Source: Tissierellia bacterium (lineage in GTDB: Bacteria; Bacillota; Clostridia; Peptostreptococcales; Acidaminobacteraceae). From it: 41,168 nt of DNA. A program made the position numbers and the translations under genes. Below the pieces are notes generated by a model, which worked only from the letters and a program-made list of their open reading frames with translations, was not told the origin of the DNA and made no database searches. The stretch is from assembly GCA_012727635.1 (NCBI GenBank), contig JAAYGQ010000151.1:1-41168 (forward strand), written 5' to 3'. Positions 9,845 to 20,099 of this stretch are shown in pieces (position 1 is the first letter of the stretch; each line of letters opens with the position of its first letter).

Positions 9845-10656
9845 AGTAAGCCCCTGGTAAGGGCATACCCTTCAATAGCAGAGAAGTCGCAGTAAATAAG
9901 TCCTTCTTTACCGAGACGAGTAAGTAAATGTAACAGAATTCTTCCTGCAGGAAGGATTGTCTCGGCTCTTTTTTCAAAGCTTCCTAAAAAGGTCCTTCGC
10001 TCCTTAAGAGTCAGGCTTTCCAAAACATCTGTTAATTCTTTTATCTTAGTTTTTGTTATTTTCTTTCCGTTAATAAGCTCACGATCATATACATTGCTGC
10101 CTAGTGATAGGCTTGTAAAAACGCTCAGGCTTCCACCTATGCCATAAAGCTCACCTTCAATTTGAGGTAAGTTTTTAAAAATTTTTTCAAGGTCCACCTC
10201 TTCATGGTATCGCACAACGCCCATTGGATAGGTCTTTTTGATCAAAGGCGTAACGATTTCGGTAGAACCACCGCCAAGGTCAAGAAGAGAAAATAGACCC
10301 TCTTGCGCCAGAAGTTTAACCCCTTCGTAGCTTAGTCGACCTTCCTCTTCTCCCGATATGATTTCTGCGTGGATATGGAGGCTGTGCTTAATTTCTTCAA
10401 TAAAAGCTTGCCCATCCTCTGCTTCACGAAGGGCACTGGTGGCATAAAGATAGACTTTTTCTGTACACAGGCCTTTTATAAAATCCTTTAAGATGGACAG
10501 GGCTTCTGTTTTTCTTTCTTCTTTTAAATAACCTTCACTCAGGTCCCTTGCCAAGGGGCATATTTCGCTACGCATCTTGCCCTTTAAGAAATCGGATTTT
10601 GAATTAAAGGTAAGAAGTCTCAGCGACTGGCTTCCAAGATCAACCACTGCTTTCAT
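9841..10656 (-). CDS. Ppx/GppA phosphatase family protein
   Basis: MKAVVDLGSQSLRLLTF, YATSALREAEDG, ISGEEEGRLSYEGV, SLLDLGGGSTEIV. Confidence 0.92.
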   Translation of the reverse strand: MKAVVDLGSQSLRLLTFNSKSDFLKGKMRSEICPLARDLSEGYLKEERKTEALSILKDFIKGLCTEKVYLYATSALREAEDGQAFIEEIKHSLHIHAEIISGEEEGRLSYEGVKLLAQEGLFSLLDLGGGSTEIVTPLIKKTYPMGVVRYHEEVDLEKIFKNLPQIEGELYGIGGSLSVFTSLSLGSNVYDRELINGKKITKTKIKELTDVLESLTLKERRTFLGSFEKRAETILPAGRILLHLLTRLGKEGLIYCDFSAIEGYALTRGLL

Positions 10657-10663
10657 ATTAAAT

Positions 10664-10689
10664 AAAAGTCAAGATTTCTCTTGACTTTT
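10664..10689 (-). repeat. Perfect 10-bp hairpin between SD and start codon of the Ppx/GppA gene
   Basis: Minus strand GGAGG|AAAAGTCAAG-agaaat-CTTGACTTTT|atttaatATG. Confidence 0.85.
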
Positions 10690-10694
10690 CCTCC

Positions 10695-10973
10695 TCAATC
10701 ATGGATCACATAAAGCATTTCGTCGGGCATAATCATTCTTAATTGCCCTCGTGCTACATCCTCGATATAGGCTAAGGAGCCTGATCGACGTAATTCTTCT
10801 TCGAGATTAGCCTTTAAAAGCTCTAAACGTTGGACTTCCAATTGCAAAGAAACACGGTCGTCTTTTAACTTTTTCATTTCCATTTGCTGATAAATGTAAG
10901 TATAAAGACCTAAAAGAATCAATAAAAGGGCGATTATCATAATGGAACGTTTTCTTCTAAGTGCATTTTTCAT
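10695..10973 (-). CDS. divIC: Septum formation initiator (DivIC/FtsL-like)
   Basis: 92 aa: N-terminal TM, coiled coil, AYIEDVARGQLRMIMPDEMLYVI; ATGA overlap with rqcP. Confidence 0.85.
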   Translation of the reverse strand: MKNALRRKRSIMIIALLLILLGLYTYIYQQMEMKKLKDDRVSLQLEVQRLELLKANLEEELRRSGSLAYIEDVARGQLRMIMPDEMLYVIHD

Positions 10974-11215
10974 GATATCACTTCCCTATACATCTGAGCC
11001 GCGTTGTCTTTGGTGGAACCTTCGCGGAGTTCCAAGACTTCAAATTCTACAATTTTCATTCCAAACTGAATGGAAACAATATCACCTAACCTTAATGGAT
11101 CCGAAGGTTTGGCTGTTTTTCCATTGATTTTCACTTTTTGGGCACGACAGAACTCTTGGGCAATTGTGCGACGTTTAATGATCCTGGAGACTTTTAAATA
11201 TTTATCTACCCGCAT
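10970..11215 (-). CDS. rqcP: S4-domain RNA-binding protein RqcP (YabO/Hsp15-like)
   Basis: MRVDKYLKVSRIIKRRTIAQEFCRAQKVKINGKTAKPSDPLRLGDIVSI; position between hup and divIC. Confidence 0.9.
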   Translation of the reverse strand: MRVDKYLKVSRIIKRRTIAQEFCRAQKVKINGKTAKPSDPLRLGDIVSIQFGMKIVEFEVLELREGSTKDNAAQMYREVIS

Positions 11216-11235
11216 CTTTGTGCCTCGTGAAATAA

Positions 11236-11254
11236 AGAGTAGCTTTGCTACTCT
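11236..11254 (-). terminator. Hairpin directly after the hup stop codon (partial terminator or processing site)
   Basis: AGAGTAGC-ttt-GCTACTCT, followed on the minus strand by only TTATTTC. Confidence 0.55.
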
Positions 11255-11542
11255 CTATTTTGTCTTTTGGTTAACCACTTCTTTAAGGCCCTTTCCTGCT
11301 TTAAAAACAGGTGCCTTGGAAGCGGGGATTTCGATTACTTTTTCAGGTTCTTGGGGGTTTCTTCCTTGACGAGCTTTTCTGTCTCGTACTTCAAAAGTTC
11401 CAAAGCCTACCAGTTGTACTTTTTCACCGGCGACCAGCGCTTCTTGGATACTATCTAAAACAGCTTCGATGCATTCTTGTGATGCCTTCTTCGTAAGACC
11501 TGTTTTTTCTGCTACTTGTGCTACTAATTCAGTTTTATTCAT
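11255..11542 (-). CDS. hup: HU family DNA-binding protein
   Basis: [36 protein letters not shown]...[23 protein letters not shown]. Confidence 0.96.
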   Translation of the reverse strand: MNKTELVAQVAEKTGLTKKASQECIEAVLDSIQEALVAGEKVQLVGFGTFEVRDRKARQGRNPQEPEKVIEIPASKAPVFKAGKGLKEVVNQKTK

Positions 11543-11661
11543 TCTTTCCTCCTTCTATGACCTAAATCTATGATACCCACAAAAGCATGATAATACAAGC
11601 ACTTTTTTCATTTTTTATGGGTGTTTCTTTATTTTTAAGATTGTTTAAAAAAAGATTTTCC

Positions 11662-12900
11662 TTAAATACTATCCCTTGTATAGGATCTGTTTTTCACCAC
11701 AAGACTCATTCGATCCATCAGAGCCATCTCAAGAGATAAATCTCTATCCACAGCAATTTCAATAATAGTTTCCAGTAAATCTAGCAACTGCTCATCACTT
11801 TTGCTTGATTGTTTTTTCATGCCCAATAGTTTTTTTAATTTTTGCCCATAGTGCAAGGCACTGTTTTTGGGAATGGAATTGATTCTTTTTTCTATACCCT
11901 GTTCTTTGCTTTTGTTTTTCTCCCAAATATCCAGGACTTCTTCTGGGTTGCTAGCTTCATCGGAGCTAAAGACGTGGGTATGGCGAGAAAATATCTTTTC
12001 ATAGGACCCTTCGATAACATCCTCTAGAGAAAAATACCCCTGCTCCGCCGCCAAGGCTGTGTGAAAAACAACCTGGAAAAGCAAATCTCCCAGTTCATCC
12101 TCCAGGGCTTCAAAATCTCCTTGATCAATGGCTTCCATAACTTCATAGCTTTCTTCTAAAAGATAGGGCTTAAGGCTTTGATGGGTTTGAGCTCTATCCC
12201 AGGGGCAACCTCCGGGAGCCAGAAGTTTTTCCATAAGTCCATAAAGTTCTCCCAGACCTTTTGGGGATTTATTATTCCTTGGGATATAAAGGGTTGTTAA
12301 ATGATCGAACCCCTCAAAACGGTCCAGCTCAAAAAGTTTAACCGAAGTCACTTTCTCCTCAGGGGTTCCCGCATGACCAATGATGGTCACGGGATGCTCA
12401 TCGTCATAAACTTCCATAAGACGAAGCTTAACCTGAGAAGCCACTTCTTTTTTATAAACTTGAACAAGAAGAAGATCCACTGAAGGAAGGATTTTAAAGT
12501 CGTCCAGCCCATCTTCAATCAAAAGCCCACGGATAAAATCAATACCCAGGGCAGCGCACACCACGTCGAGAAAGCTGGCTCCTGGATAAACTCTTGGCTT
12601 TAAAGCCATGAGCATTTCAACAGTTTTTTCTGCAACAAAGGGCGAACCGGGGACGGCATATACCACATTTTCGATTTCGGCAGCTTTAGCGATTTGTCTG
12701 GCTATTTCCTGGTAAAGACTATCAAAATCCTCGGCCTCATCGTAGAGCCAATCAAAACTCTGGAAAGGGAGTTCAAGCTCCTGGGCAGCTGGGTGCCAGG
12801 CTGTTCTAAGATAAATCTTGTCAGCTTCCTGAAGGGCCTTAAAGGCCCCGAGACTGAGCTGATCCAATCCTCCGGGGCCAAGACCTACAATGCTAAGCAT
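11662..12900 (-). CDS. mazG: Tetrapyrrole-methylase/MazG fusion protein (YabN-like)
   Basis: N-terminal LSIVGLGPGGLDQLSLGAFKAL plus C-terminal MazG GGCPWDRAQTHQSLKPYLLEESYEVMEAIDQGDFEALEDELGDLLFQVVFH. Confidence 0.95.
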   Translation of the reverse strand: MLSIVGLGPGGLDQLSLGAFKALQEADKIYLRTAWHPAAQELELPFQSFDWLYDEAEDFDSLYQEIARQIAKAAEIENVVYAVPGSPFVAEKTVEMLMALKPRVYPGASFLDVVCAALGIDFIRGLLIEDGLDDFKILPSVDLLLVQVYKKEVASQVKLRLMEVYDDEHPVTIIGHAGTPEEKVTSVKLFELDRFEGFDHLTTLYIPRNNKSPKGLGELYGLMEKLLAPGGCPWDRAQTHQSLKPYLLEESYEVMEAIDQGDFEALEDELGDLLFQVVFHTALAAEQGYFSLEDVIEGSYEKIFSRHTHVFSSDEASNPEEVLDIWEKNKSKEQGIEKRINSIPKNSALHYGQKLKKLLGMKKQSSKSDEQLLDLLETIIEIAVDRDLSLEMALMDRMSLVVKNRSYTRDSI

Positions 12901-13913
12901 TATTCTTCGATGGAATAATACTGAATAGGGGTCTTTAGAAGCTGTTCATCATAAAGGTTTTTAAGTTTTTCCCCGACAACTTGATAACTAAGATCCAGCA
13001 ATTTTTGGTCCAAATAGGGATCTTCGCTTCCTCTTTCAAGAATTTCAAAGAGGGTTCCTTTGTCGGTAAGCTTAATAATGTGATAGCCAAATTGGCTGGC
13101 AACCACTTCGGATATTTCATCAATCTCCATGGCAAAGGCTGCCTTAGAAAATTCTTCTGCCATATCAGTGGCTTCGAAGTATCCCAAATCTCCTTCGTTT
13201 TCTGCACTGGCACAGGTGGAACGTTCTTTGGCTAACATCTCAAAACGAGAGGGCTCTTCATTAATTAGACCTTTAATTTCTAGAGCTTCTTCTTGCGTAT
13301 TGACAAGAATATGACTTGCTCTTACAAGATTTAACGTCTTTTCTTTTTCAACAAAGCCATCACTGTCAAGATAATCATCCTGTAGTTTTTGAATAAAACT
13401 ACCCACCAGTTGCTCTATGGCAATGCGATTGGTCACATAATCCTTATCAAGATTGTTTTCCTCAAAGTATTTGAGAGTCTCATCGGTGTTTCTAGCGATA
13501 AAATCTTCTTCATAGATCTTTGCTGCTTCGGTCATATCTTTTTTAAAGCCGGCATTTTCTGCAAGTAGAACATAAATTTGTTCCCGGGCTAGTTCCTCTT
13601 GTACTTGAAGACGCATATTGCGTTCCAGTGTCTTTGCTCCTTCGCCGGTGAAAACTTCTTCCCCATAGCTTTTAATATAAGAATATTTTCGGAAAAGATA
13701 GGATTTTTCAAATTCCTCTTTTGTTATACCCTTTCCATCAATTTCTGCCACGAAATTTTCGTTGCTAGGTAAAATCGGAGCTTTTTCTTCTTCTATTTGC
13801 TCAGTTTCACCGTTTTCTACAGCGCCTTGTGCTGGGGTTTCTTCCTTTTTACCACAGGCCACCGTAGTAACTAGGACTAAAATTAAAAGTCCTATCATTA
13901 TTTTTTTATTCAC
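12900..13913 (-). CDS. Peptidylprolyl isomerase lipoprotein (PrsA/SurA/parvulin type)
   Basis: Lipobox LVLVTTVACGKKEE; parvulin core RASHILVNTQEEALEIKGLI...CASAENEGDLGYFEATDMAEEFSKAAFAMEIDEISEVVASQFGYHIIKLTDK. Confidence 0.92.
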   Translation of the reverse strand: MNKKIMIGLLILVLVTTVACGKKEETPAQGAVENGETEQIEEEKAPILPSNENFVAEIDGKGITKEEFEKSYLFRKYSYIKSYGEEVFTGEGAKTLERNMRLQVQEELAREQIYVLLAENAGFKKDMTEAAKIYEEDFIARNTDETLKYFEENNLDKDYVTNRIAIEQLVGSFIQKLQDDYLDSDGFVEKEKTLNLVRASHILVNTQEEALEIKGLINEEPSRFEMLAKERSTCASAENEGDLGYFEATDMAEEFSKAAFAMEIDEISEVVASQFGYHIIKLTDKGTLFEILERGSEDPYLDQKLLDLSYQVVGEKLKNLYDEQLLKTPIQYYSIEE

Positions 13914-16900
13914 ATTTCCTCCTTAGGTGATGCACCCTCTCCAAGTTTTTCTAAACTTTCCAGTGCCCTCACCGTCTTTTCTATTGTTAACTCTTCCTGT
14001 TGTATGAAAAGAAAGGGTCTTGCGCCTGCTCTAATCTGTACCCCCGGTGGGGAAGCTTTATGCAAACGCTGCAACCATTCTACACCAGGAGGATGGCTTT
14101 CGTCAAAGTAGAGCTTTAGACCTTTTTGTAATATGACATCACTAAAACCCATTCTGCCCGCTAGAGAAGATAGGTAACTGATTAGCAGAAGTTCTTCTAC
14201 CACCGGAGGCATGGTGCCAAAACGGTCGGTAACTTCTTCTTCAAGATCCGCTAAATCTTCTCTGCTTTCTATTCTATTTATTTTCCGGTAGAGCTCCATT
14301 TTTGTTTCTTCGGCTTCAATATACTTTGAAGGTATATAGGCAGAAACATCGGATTGAATTTGCGCTCTTGTGTTTATTTTTGTTTTGTTTCCTCGAAGCT
14401 CTTGGGCCTTTTCTTTGAGCATCTCCATATAGAGTTCATAGCCGATATCAACAAAATGTCCCGATTGATCAGAACCTAATATACTCCCAGAGCCACGAAT
14501 TTCCATATCCCGCAGAGCTATTTTAAAGCCCGAACCAAATTCAGTAAACTCTCTGAGGGTATCCAGTCTGGTCTTGGCCTCTTCTGTCAATTCTCCCTGG
14601 GCAGGATAAAGAAGATAGGCATAGGCCAAGCGGTCACTGCGCCCCACCCTACCTCGGAGCTGATAAAGCTGGGAAAGTCCAAAGTTTTGAGCATTTTCTA
14701 CAATAAGTGTATTTACATTGGAAATATCCATGCCTGTTTCTACAATGGTGGTGGAAAGCAACAAATCAATTTTACCTTCTCTAAAATCCAACATTGTCTG
14801 CTCTAGACGTCGACGATCCATTCTTCCGTGGGCCGAAGCGATGCTGATATCGGGAAAAAGTTTTCTTAATTTGGCTTGCACTTCTTCCATGCCCGAGATG
14901 CGGTTATAGATATAATATATTTGCCCCTCTCGTTCCAACTCTCTTAAAATGGCTTCTCTTATAAGACCTTCATCTCTTCTAGCAATATATGTTTGAATGG
15001 GAAATCGGTTGCGGGGGGCTTCTCTAAGAAGACTAAGATCTCGGATTCCTCCAAGGGACAGATGAAGGGTCCGGGGTATGGGGGTGGCGGATAAACTCAA
15101 GGTGTCCACCTGGGTTCGTAGTCTACGGATTTTTTCCTTATCTAAAACGCCAAACCGCTGCTCCTCATCAATGATAAAAAGACCTAAATCTTTAAAGCTT
15201 ACGTGTTTTCCAAAGACCATATGGGTTCCCACAAGAACATCTATACTGCCCTGGGCCAAACCCTTTAAAATGGCTTCTTTTTCACTGGGAGCTGTAAGCC
15301 TTGATAGAGCTGCAATCTTAATGGGATAATCACGAAAGCGAGATCTCATGGTTTCAAAGTGCTGCTGACAAAGGACCGTTGTAGGTACAAGAAGTACCGA
15401 TTGTTTGCTGTCCATGGCAGCTTTAAAAATGCCCCTAAGAGCTACCTCGGTTTTTCCAAAACCCACATCTCCAAGAAGGAGTCGGTCCATTGGCCTAGGG
15501 GACTCCATGTCCATTTTCATCACTTCCACGGCTCGAAGCTGATCAGGAGTTTCTTCATAGGGAAAATCCAGTTCAAATTGCTGTTGCCAAGGTGTGTCCG
15601 GTGAAAAGCTATAGCCCTGGGCCGATTCTCTTTTAGCGTAGAGTTCAAGCAGCTGTTCTGTTAAATCTTCAATACCTTTTTTAGCCCGCTCTTTCTTTCT
15701 CTTCCAGTCCTGGCTTCCAAGTTTACTCAAGGCGACGGTTTTCGCATCACTTCCAACGTAGCGCTGGATCATTCCTAGTTGATCCGAAGGGATATATAAG
15801 ACGTCGCTACCACGATAGGCAATCTCAAGATAATCTCGGGTACGTCCTTCAATCTCCTTTTGGACCACACCGCCATAGCGGCCAATGCCGTGGTAGCGAT
15901 GCACAACATAGTCTCCGATTTTAAGATCCATAAAGGAGCTAATCGAAAGAGTGTTCTCTTGGAAGTGGGGCAACATCTTTCTTTTTATTCCACCGATAAG
16001 CTCAGCCTGGGTGTATAAGGCGATAGCCTCTTTATCATAGACAAAGCCCTTGGACAAGGAAGAGAAATAGATACTCAGCCTGCCTTTTTTAGGCTCCTGG
16101 GGTTCTATTTCATAGACTATTTCTTCTCTTTTTAGTTCAGATAATAGAGGGCTTTCGCTGCTAGGGATCAGTAGAATTTGTTTGAATTCTACTCTTTTTC
16201 TTACATCTTCGAAAAAATTCGAGAGTTTCCCCCGATAATCAATATTTCTTCTTGAATCCACCGAAAGCAGCAAGCGGTTTTTACTAAGAGGTTGATGATG
16301 AGGATTAATTACCAATCTAGACTTTGTAAAAAGTTCCTCTATTATCGCTGGCGAGCGGGGAAGAGCCGCTTCAGGACTGTTTTCCCACTGAAGAAGGCTA
16401 TCCTTGTAATAATCCCCATAGCGGTTGATGCAACCCAGTTCATCATAGACAAAGATATCCTCGACCCAGTCTTCCACATAGGCATCCTTGGATAGATTTT
16501 CTTCTAGGGCAGGAAATATCTTGACTTCTTCTAGATTTTCAATGCTTCTTTGGCTTTCTGTTTCAAAACTTCGCATCCCATCAATCTCATCGCCAAAAAA
16601 CTCCAGACGAAAGGGATAGATTTCTCCGGGGACAAACAAATCACAAATATCCCCTCGAACAGAAAAATGGCCCCATTTTTCTGTGGTTTCTTGTCTTTCA
16701 TAACCCATTTTTACCAGATAGTCTAAAAGACTCTCCCGATCCATTTGGCTATCCAGAGTGAAAATTAACTCTTCTTTTCGAAAACTCTCCCGCGAGGGTA
16801 GGCTTAAGGCCAGACCCTTAACACTGCTTATCAAAATACCTTCATCAAACTCCTTTAAAACAGCACTTCGCTCCAGAAGCTGCTCCTCAGAGGAGTAAAA

Positions 16901-17128
16901 CACGCCGTGAAAAAGGCTTTCTTTTTCAGGAAGAAGATAAACCACGACACCCATCTGACTTAACTCTTCATAAAAACGCTGGGCACTCAAAAGATTCGGA
17001 ACAACAAGAAGAGCCTTTTTATCTAAGGCCCTGCTTAAAAAGAGTGAATCCAAGGATTCACTCACAACATCAAGTTGCACATTTTGTTCTTTTGGAAAAA
17101 TGGGTAGTAGTGTAGAAATCTTCATCAC
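13910..17128 (-). CDS. mfd: Transcription-repair coupling factor Mfd
   Basis: 1072 aa; CarD-like DYVVHRYHGIGRYGG, helicase motifs LLLGDVGFGKTEVALRGIFKA, IIDEEQRFGV, LSLSATPIPRTLHLSLGGIRDLS, QLYQLRGRVGRSDR. Confidence 0.97.
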   Translation of the reverse strand: MMKISTLLPIFPKEQNVQLDVVSESLDSLFLSRALDKKALLVVPNLLSAQRFYEELSQMGVVVYLLPEKESLFHGVFYSSEEQLLERSAVLKEFDEGILISSVKGLALSLPSRESFRKEELIFTLDSQMDRESLLDYLVKMGYERQETTEKWGHFSVRGDICDLFVPGEIYPFRLEFFGDEIDGMRSFETESQRSIENLEEVKIFPALEENLSKDAYVEDWVEDIFVYDELGCINRYGDYYKDSLLQWENSPEAALPRSPAIIEELFTKSRLVINPHHQPLSKNRLLLSVDSRRNIDYRGKLSNFFEDVRKRVEFKQILLIPSSESPLLSELKREEIVYEIEPQEPKKGRLSIYFSSLSKGFVYDKEAIALYTQAELIGGIKRKMLPHFQENTLSISSFMDLKIGDYVVHRYHGIGRYGGVVQKEIEGRTRDYLEIAYRGSDVLYIPSDQLGMIQRYVGSDAKTVALSKLGSQDWKRKKERAKKGIEDLTEQLLELYAKRESAQGYSFSPDTPWQQQFELDFPYEETPDQLRAVEVMKMDMESPRPMDRLLLGDVGFGKTEVALRGIFKAAMDSKQSVLLVPTTVLCQQHFETMRSRFRDYPIKIAALSRLTAPSEKEAILKGLAQGSIDVLVGTHMVFGKHVSFKDLGLFIIDEEQRFGVLDKEKIRRLRTQVDTLSLSATPIPRTLHLSLGGIRDLSLLREAPRNRFPIQTYIARRDEGLIREAILRELEREGQIYYIYNRISGMEEVQAKLRKLFPDISIASAHGRMDRRRLEQTMLDFREGKIDLLLSTTIVETGMDISNVNTLIVENAQNFGLSQLYQLRGRVGRSDRLAYAYLLYPAQGELTEEAKTRLDTLREFTEFGSGFKIALRDMEIRGSGSILGSDQSGHFVDIGYELYMEMLKEKAQELRGNKTKINTRAQIQSDVSAYIPSKYIEAEETKMELYRKINRIESREDLADLEEEVTDRFGTMPPVVEELLLISYLSSLAGRMGFSDVILQKGLKLYFDESHPPGVEWLQRLHKASPPGVQIRAGARPFLFIQQEELTIEKTVRALESLEKLGEGASPKEEM

Positions 17129-17688
17129 TTTCTCCTGTTGTAGTGATTCATAGCCGTATCAATGCCCCTATGAAGAAAGATGTCCAGAGCATCCACAGCT
17201 TCTTCGATGGATTTATCCATAACTAGTTTTTCTTCGCTGGAAAATCCAGAAAGGACAAAACTGGCCAAGGGGATCCTTGGATTCTGTCCAATTCCTAAAC
17301 GAAGACGAGGAAATTCTTCGCTTCCTAGACGTTTTAAAATATCTCTCATCCCATTGTGAGTCCCGGCCCCTCCGTTTTTACGAAGACGTAAAGTGCCCAT
17401 CTCCAAATCGATGTCGTCATAAACCACAAGAAGATCCTGGGGATCCAGTTTATAAAAGGAGAGAATTTCTGCAGCGGCAATTCCGCTCAGATTCATATAG
17501 CTCGTAGGTTTTGCAAGAAGAACCTTTTCGCCGCTGATTTGTCCTTGGGCCACAAGGGAATGAAATTTAGCTTTATTAAAGGAAAAGCCCAGCTTATCAG
17601 CCAGGCCCTCTACGGTTTGATACCCTACATTGTGACGGGTCTTGGCGTACTCTTTTCCGGGATTTCCTAAACCTAGGATAACCTTCAT
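17125..17688 (-). CDS. pth: Peptidyl-tRNA hydrolase
   Basis: LGLGNPGKEYAKTRHNVGY, LAKPTSYMNLSG, VVYDDIDLEMGTLRLRKNGGAGTHNGMRDI. Confidence 0.97.
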   Translation of the reverse strand: MKVILGLGNPGKEYAKTRHNVGYQTVEGLADKLGFSFNKAKFHSLVAQGQISGEKVLLAKPTSYMNLSGIAAAEILSFYKLDPQDLLVVYDDIDLEMGTLRLRKNGGAGTHNGMRDILKRLGSEEFPRLRLGIGQNPRIPLASFVLSGFSSEEKLVMDKSIEEAVDALDIFLHRGIDTAMNHYNRRK

Positions 17689-18648
17689 TTATTTAATTCC
17701 ATCAAAAAGTTCAGAAAGAGAATCATTTTGGTAGATTCGTCTTATCGCTTCAGCAAATATCTTTGCACTGCTTAAAATGGTTAACTTATCAAATCGTTTT
17801 TCGGCTCCCAGCTCAATGGTGTCTAAAATAACGACCTCATCAATGATGCTGTTTTCCAGACGTTCGATGGCGGGTCCACTAAAAACTGCGTGAGTACAAC
17901 AAGCCATTACGCTCTTTGCCCCTATATCCACAAGAACCTGAGCCGCTTGGCAGATGGTTCCAGCTGTATCAATCATGTCATCGATAAGAATAACGTTTTT
18001 CCCTTTAACATCACCGATTATACTCATTACTTCGGCCTCGTTGGCCTTAGGGCGTCTTTTTTCAATAATGGCAATGGAGCTATCTATTTTCGAGGAAAAG
18101 TCTCGAGCCCGAGTGACGGAACCAAAATCTGGAGAAACCACGACCATATCCTCCAAATCCTTTCTACGGACATAATCGGCAAGAAGAGATTGGCCTAATA
18201 AATGGTCCAAAGGAATATCAAAATAACCTTGAATTTGGGCCGCATGGAGATCCATGGTAAGAACTCTATCGGCGCCGGCGGTGGTAAGAAGATCGGCTAC
18301 TAGCTTTGCACTAATAGGATCTCTGGCTCTGGCTTTACGATCTTGGCGTGCATAGCCATAATAGGGAATCACGGCGGTAATCCTGCCAGCAGAGGCACGT
18401 TTTAGCGCATCAATCATAATTAAAAGTTCCATTAAATAGGTATTTACATGGGGAGGTGCCGTGGACTGTATAATAAAAACATCGGCTCCACGTACACTTT
18501 CATCAATCGTGATAGCGATTTCTCCATCACTAAAACTTCCTACATTTGCTTCGCCTAGGGGTAACCCCAGCTCTTTACAAATCTTTAGGGAAAGATTTCT
18601 ACCGGCATTTCCAGCAAAAATCTTTACAACGTCCCCTGTTTTATGCAT
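17689..18648 (-). CDS. prs: Ribose-phosphate pyrophosphokinase
   Basis: [73 protein letters not shown]. Confidence 0.97.
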   Translation of the reverse strand: MHKTGDVVKIFAGNAGRNLSLKICKELGLPLGEANVGSFSDGEIAITIDESVRGADVFIIQSTAPPHVNTYLMELLIMIDALKRASAGRITAVIPYYGYARQDRKARARDPISAKLVADLLTTAGADRVLTMDLHAAQIQGYFDIPLDHLLGQSLLADYVRRKDLEDMVVVSPDFGSVTRARDFSSKIDSSIAIIEKRRPKANEAEVMSIIGDVKGKNVILIDDMIDTAGTICQAAQVLVDIGAKSVMACCTHAVFSGPAIERLENSIIDEVVILDTIELGAEKRFDKLTILSSAKIFAEAIRRIYQNDSLSELFDGIK

Positions 18649-18657
18649 TATCTCCTC

Positions 18658-19998
18658 CTATTTTTTTACCTTATTCCAGTCAAGTTTTATTTCTGAGCGT
18701 ACCCTTCCAATGCTTAGAGCATTTTCAGGAACATCCCTATCTACAGTGGTTCCCGCAGCAATAAAGGCTCTCTCACCGATTTCTACCGGGGAAATCAAAT
18801 TGCTGTTGCATCCTATAAATACTTCGTCGCCTACGGTGGATCTATGTTTGTTTACCCCATCGTAATTCACAAAGATGGTCCCACAGCCCACATTGATGTT
18901 TTTACCTAGGTCAGCATCGCCAACATAGCTAAGATGGCTGACTTTGGTCCCATCGCCAATGGTAGAGTTTTTAATCTCCACAAAATCTCCAATACGGCAA
19001 CCGGCGCCAATCCTGCTGCCGGCCCGTAAATAGGCAAAGGGGCCAACTTGAGTACCAGGGCCAACAAGGGCCTTAATTCCCCTTGTGTGCTCTAAAAGGG
19101 CGCCTTTCATTATATGACAGTCTTCCAGATGTACACCGGGCCCTAGGTATACTCCTTCTTCTATAATGGTATTTCCTAAGAGATAAGTATCGGGCCAAAT
19201 CTCCACATCCTGGGCTATTTTTACATCGGCTTCTATATAGACTCTGCGAGGATCAATAATACTAACTCCCTCTTTTAAGTGTTTTTCTACTACTCTGCGC
19301 TGAAGTACCTCTGTGCCCTGGGCCAATTGAGACCTGTCGTTGATACCTGCTGTTTCCTCTGGATTGTCCAGCACAAAGGCATCAACAATTTTTCCCTGGG
19401 AAGAAAAGAGTTCTACCAAATCGGTAAGATAATATTCTCCCTGGGCATTGCTGATGGTTAGTTTCTGGAGATTTTCTTTCATTAGCTCTGTATCCATAAG
19501 TAGAATACCGCTATTGATTTCCGTGATCTTTCTTTGCTCCGGTGAACAATCCTTTTCTTCAATTATGGCCTCGACGCCTTTATTTCCACGTACTATACGT
19601 CCATAATCCCTGGGGTTTTCCTGGCAAACACTCAGTATGCTCAGATCTTTACCCTGATGAAAATCGATAAAGTCATGTAGGCTTTCTCGACGTAAAAAGG
19701 GTGCGTCACCATAGAGCACCAAGGTTGTTTTTGCAGTTAAATGCTCGGTAGCGGCCTTTAAGGCATCTCCGGTACCCTTTTGCTCCCACTGGGTTGCATA
19801 AAGGAGTCGGTCACCATATAAACTCGGAATCTCATCGCTTCCCGGGGCAATGACTACAATGGTTTTCTCCGCTTCTACTTCTTCAGCCAATTCTACCACA
19901 TAACTCAGTATGGGTTTTCCCAGTATTTTATGGAGAACTTTGCTGGTTTTTGATTTCATTCGGGTGCTTTTACCCGCTGCTAAAATTACTACATCCAT
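18658..19998 (-). CDS. glmU: Bifunctional UDP-N-acetylglucosamine pyrophosphorylase / glucosamine-1-phosphate acetyltransferase
   Basis: LAAGKSTRMKSKTSKVLHKILGKPILSYV, TGDALKAA, hexapeptide repeats GPFAYLRAGSRIGAGCRIGDFVEIKNSTIGDGTKVSHLSYVGDADLG. Confidence 0.97.
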   Translation of the reverse strand: MDVVILAAGKSTRMKSKTSKVLHKILGKPILSYVVELAEEVEAEKTIVVIAPGSDEIPSLYGDRLLYATQWEQKGTGDALKAATEHLTAKTTLVLYGDAPFLRRESLHDFIDFHQGKDLSILSVCQENPRDYGRIVRGNKGVEAIIEEKDCSPEQRKITEINSGILLMDTELMKENLQKLTISNAQGEYYLTDLVELFSSQGKIVDAFVLDNPEETAGINDRSQLAQGTEVLQRRVVEKHLKEGVSIIDPRRVYIEADVKIAQDVEIWPDTYLLGNTIIEEGVYLGPGVHLEDCHIMKGALLEHTRGIKALVGPGTQVGPFAYLRAGSRIGAGCRIGDFVEIKNSTIGDGTKVSHLSYVGDADLGKNINVGCGTIFVNYDGVNKHRSTVGDEVFIGCNSNLISPVEIGERAFIAAGTTVDRDVPENALSIGRVRSEIKLDWNKVKK

Positions 19999-20080
19999 AG
20001 AGTACCCCCTGTCAAGTCATTATACATTATTTTACATCTATCGACACTGCGATGGAGCATTTCTTCTAAAAAAGACAAAA

Positions 20081-20099
20081 AGAGAAGTTCAACTTCTCT
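20081..20099 (-). terminator. Intrinsic terminator overlapping the spoVG stop codon
   Basis: AGAGAAGTT-c-AACTTCTCT; minus strand continues TTTTTGTCTTTTTT. Confidence 0.75.

Noticed and set aside
18461-18865. 134-aa plus-strand ORF
   Set aside because: Antisense to prs and glmU, low-complexity composition, no domain; expected shadow ORF.
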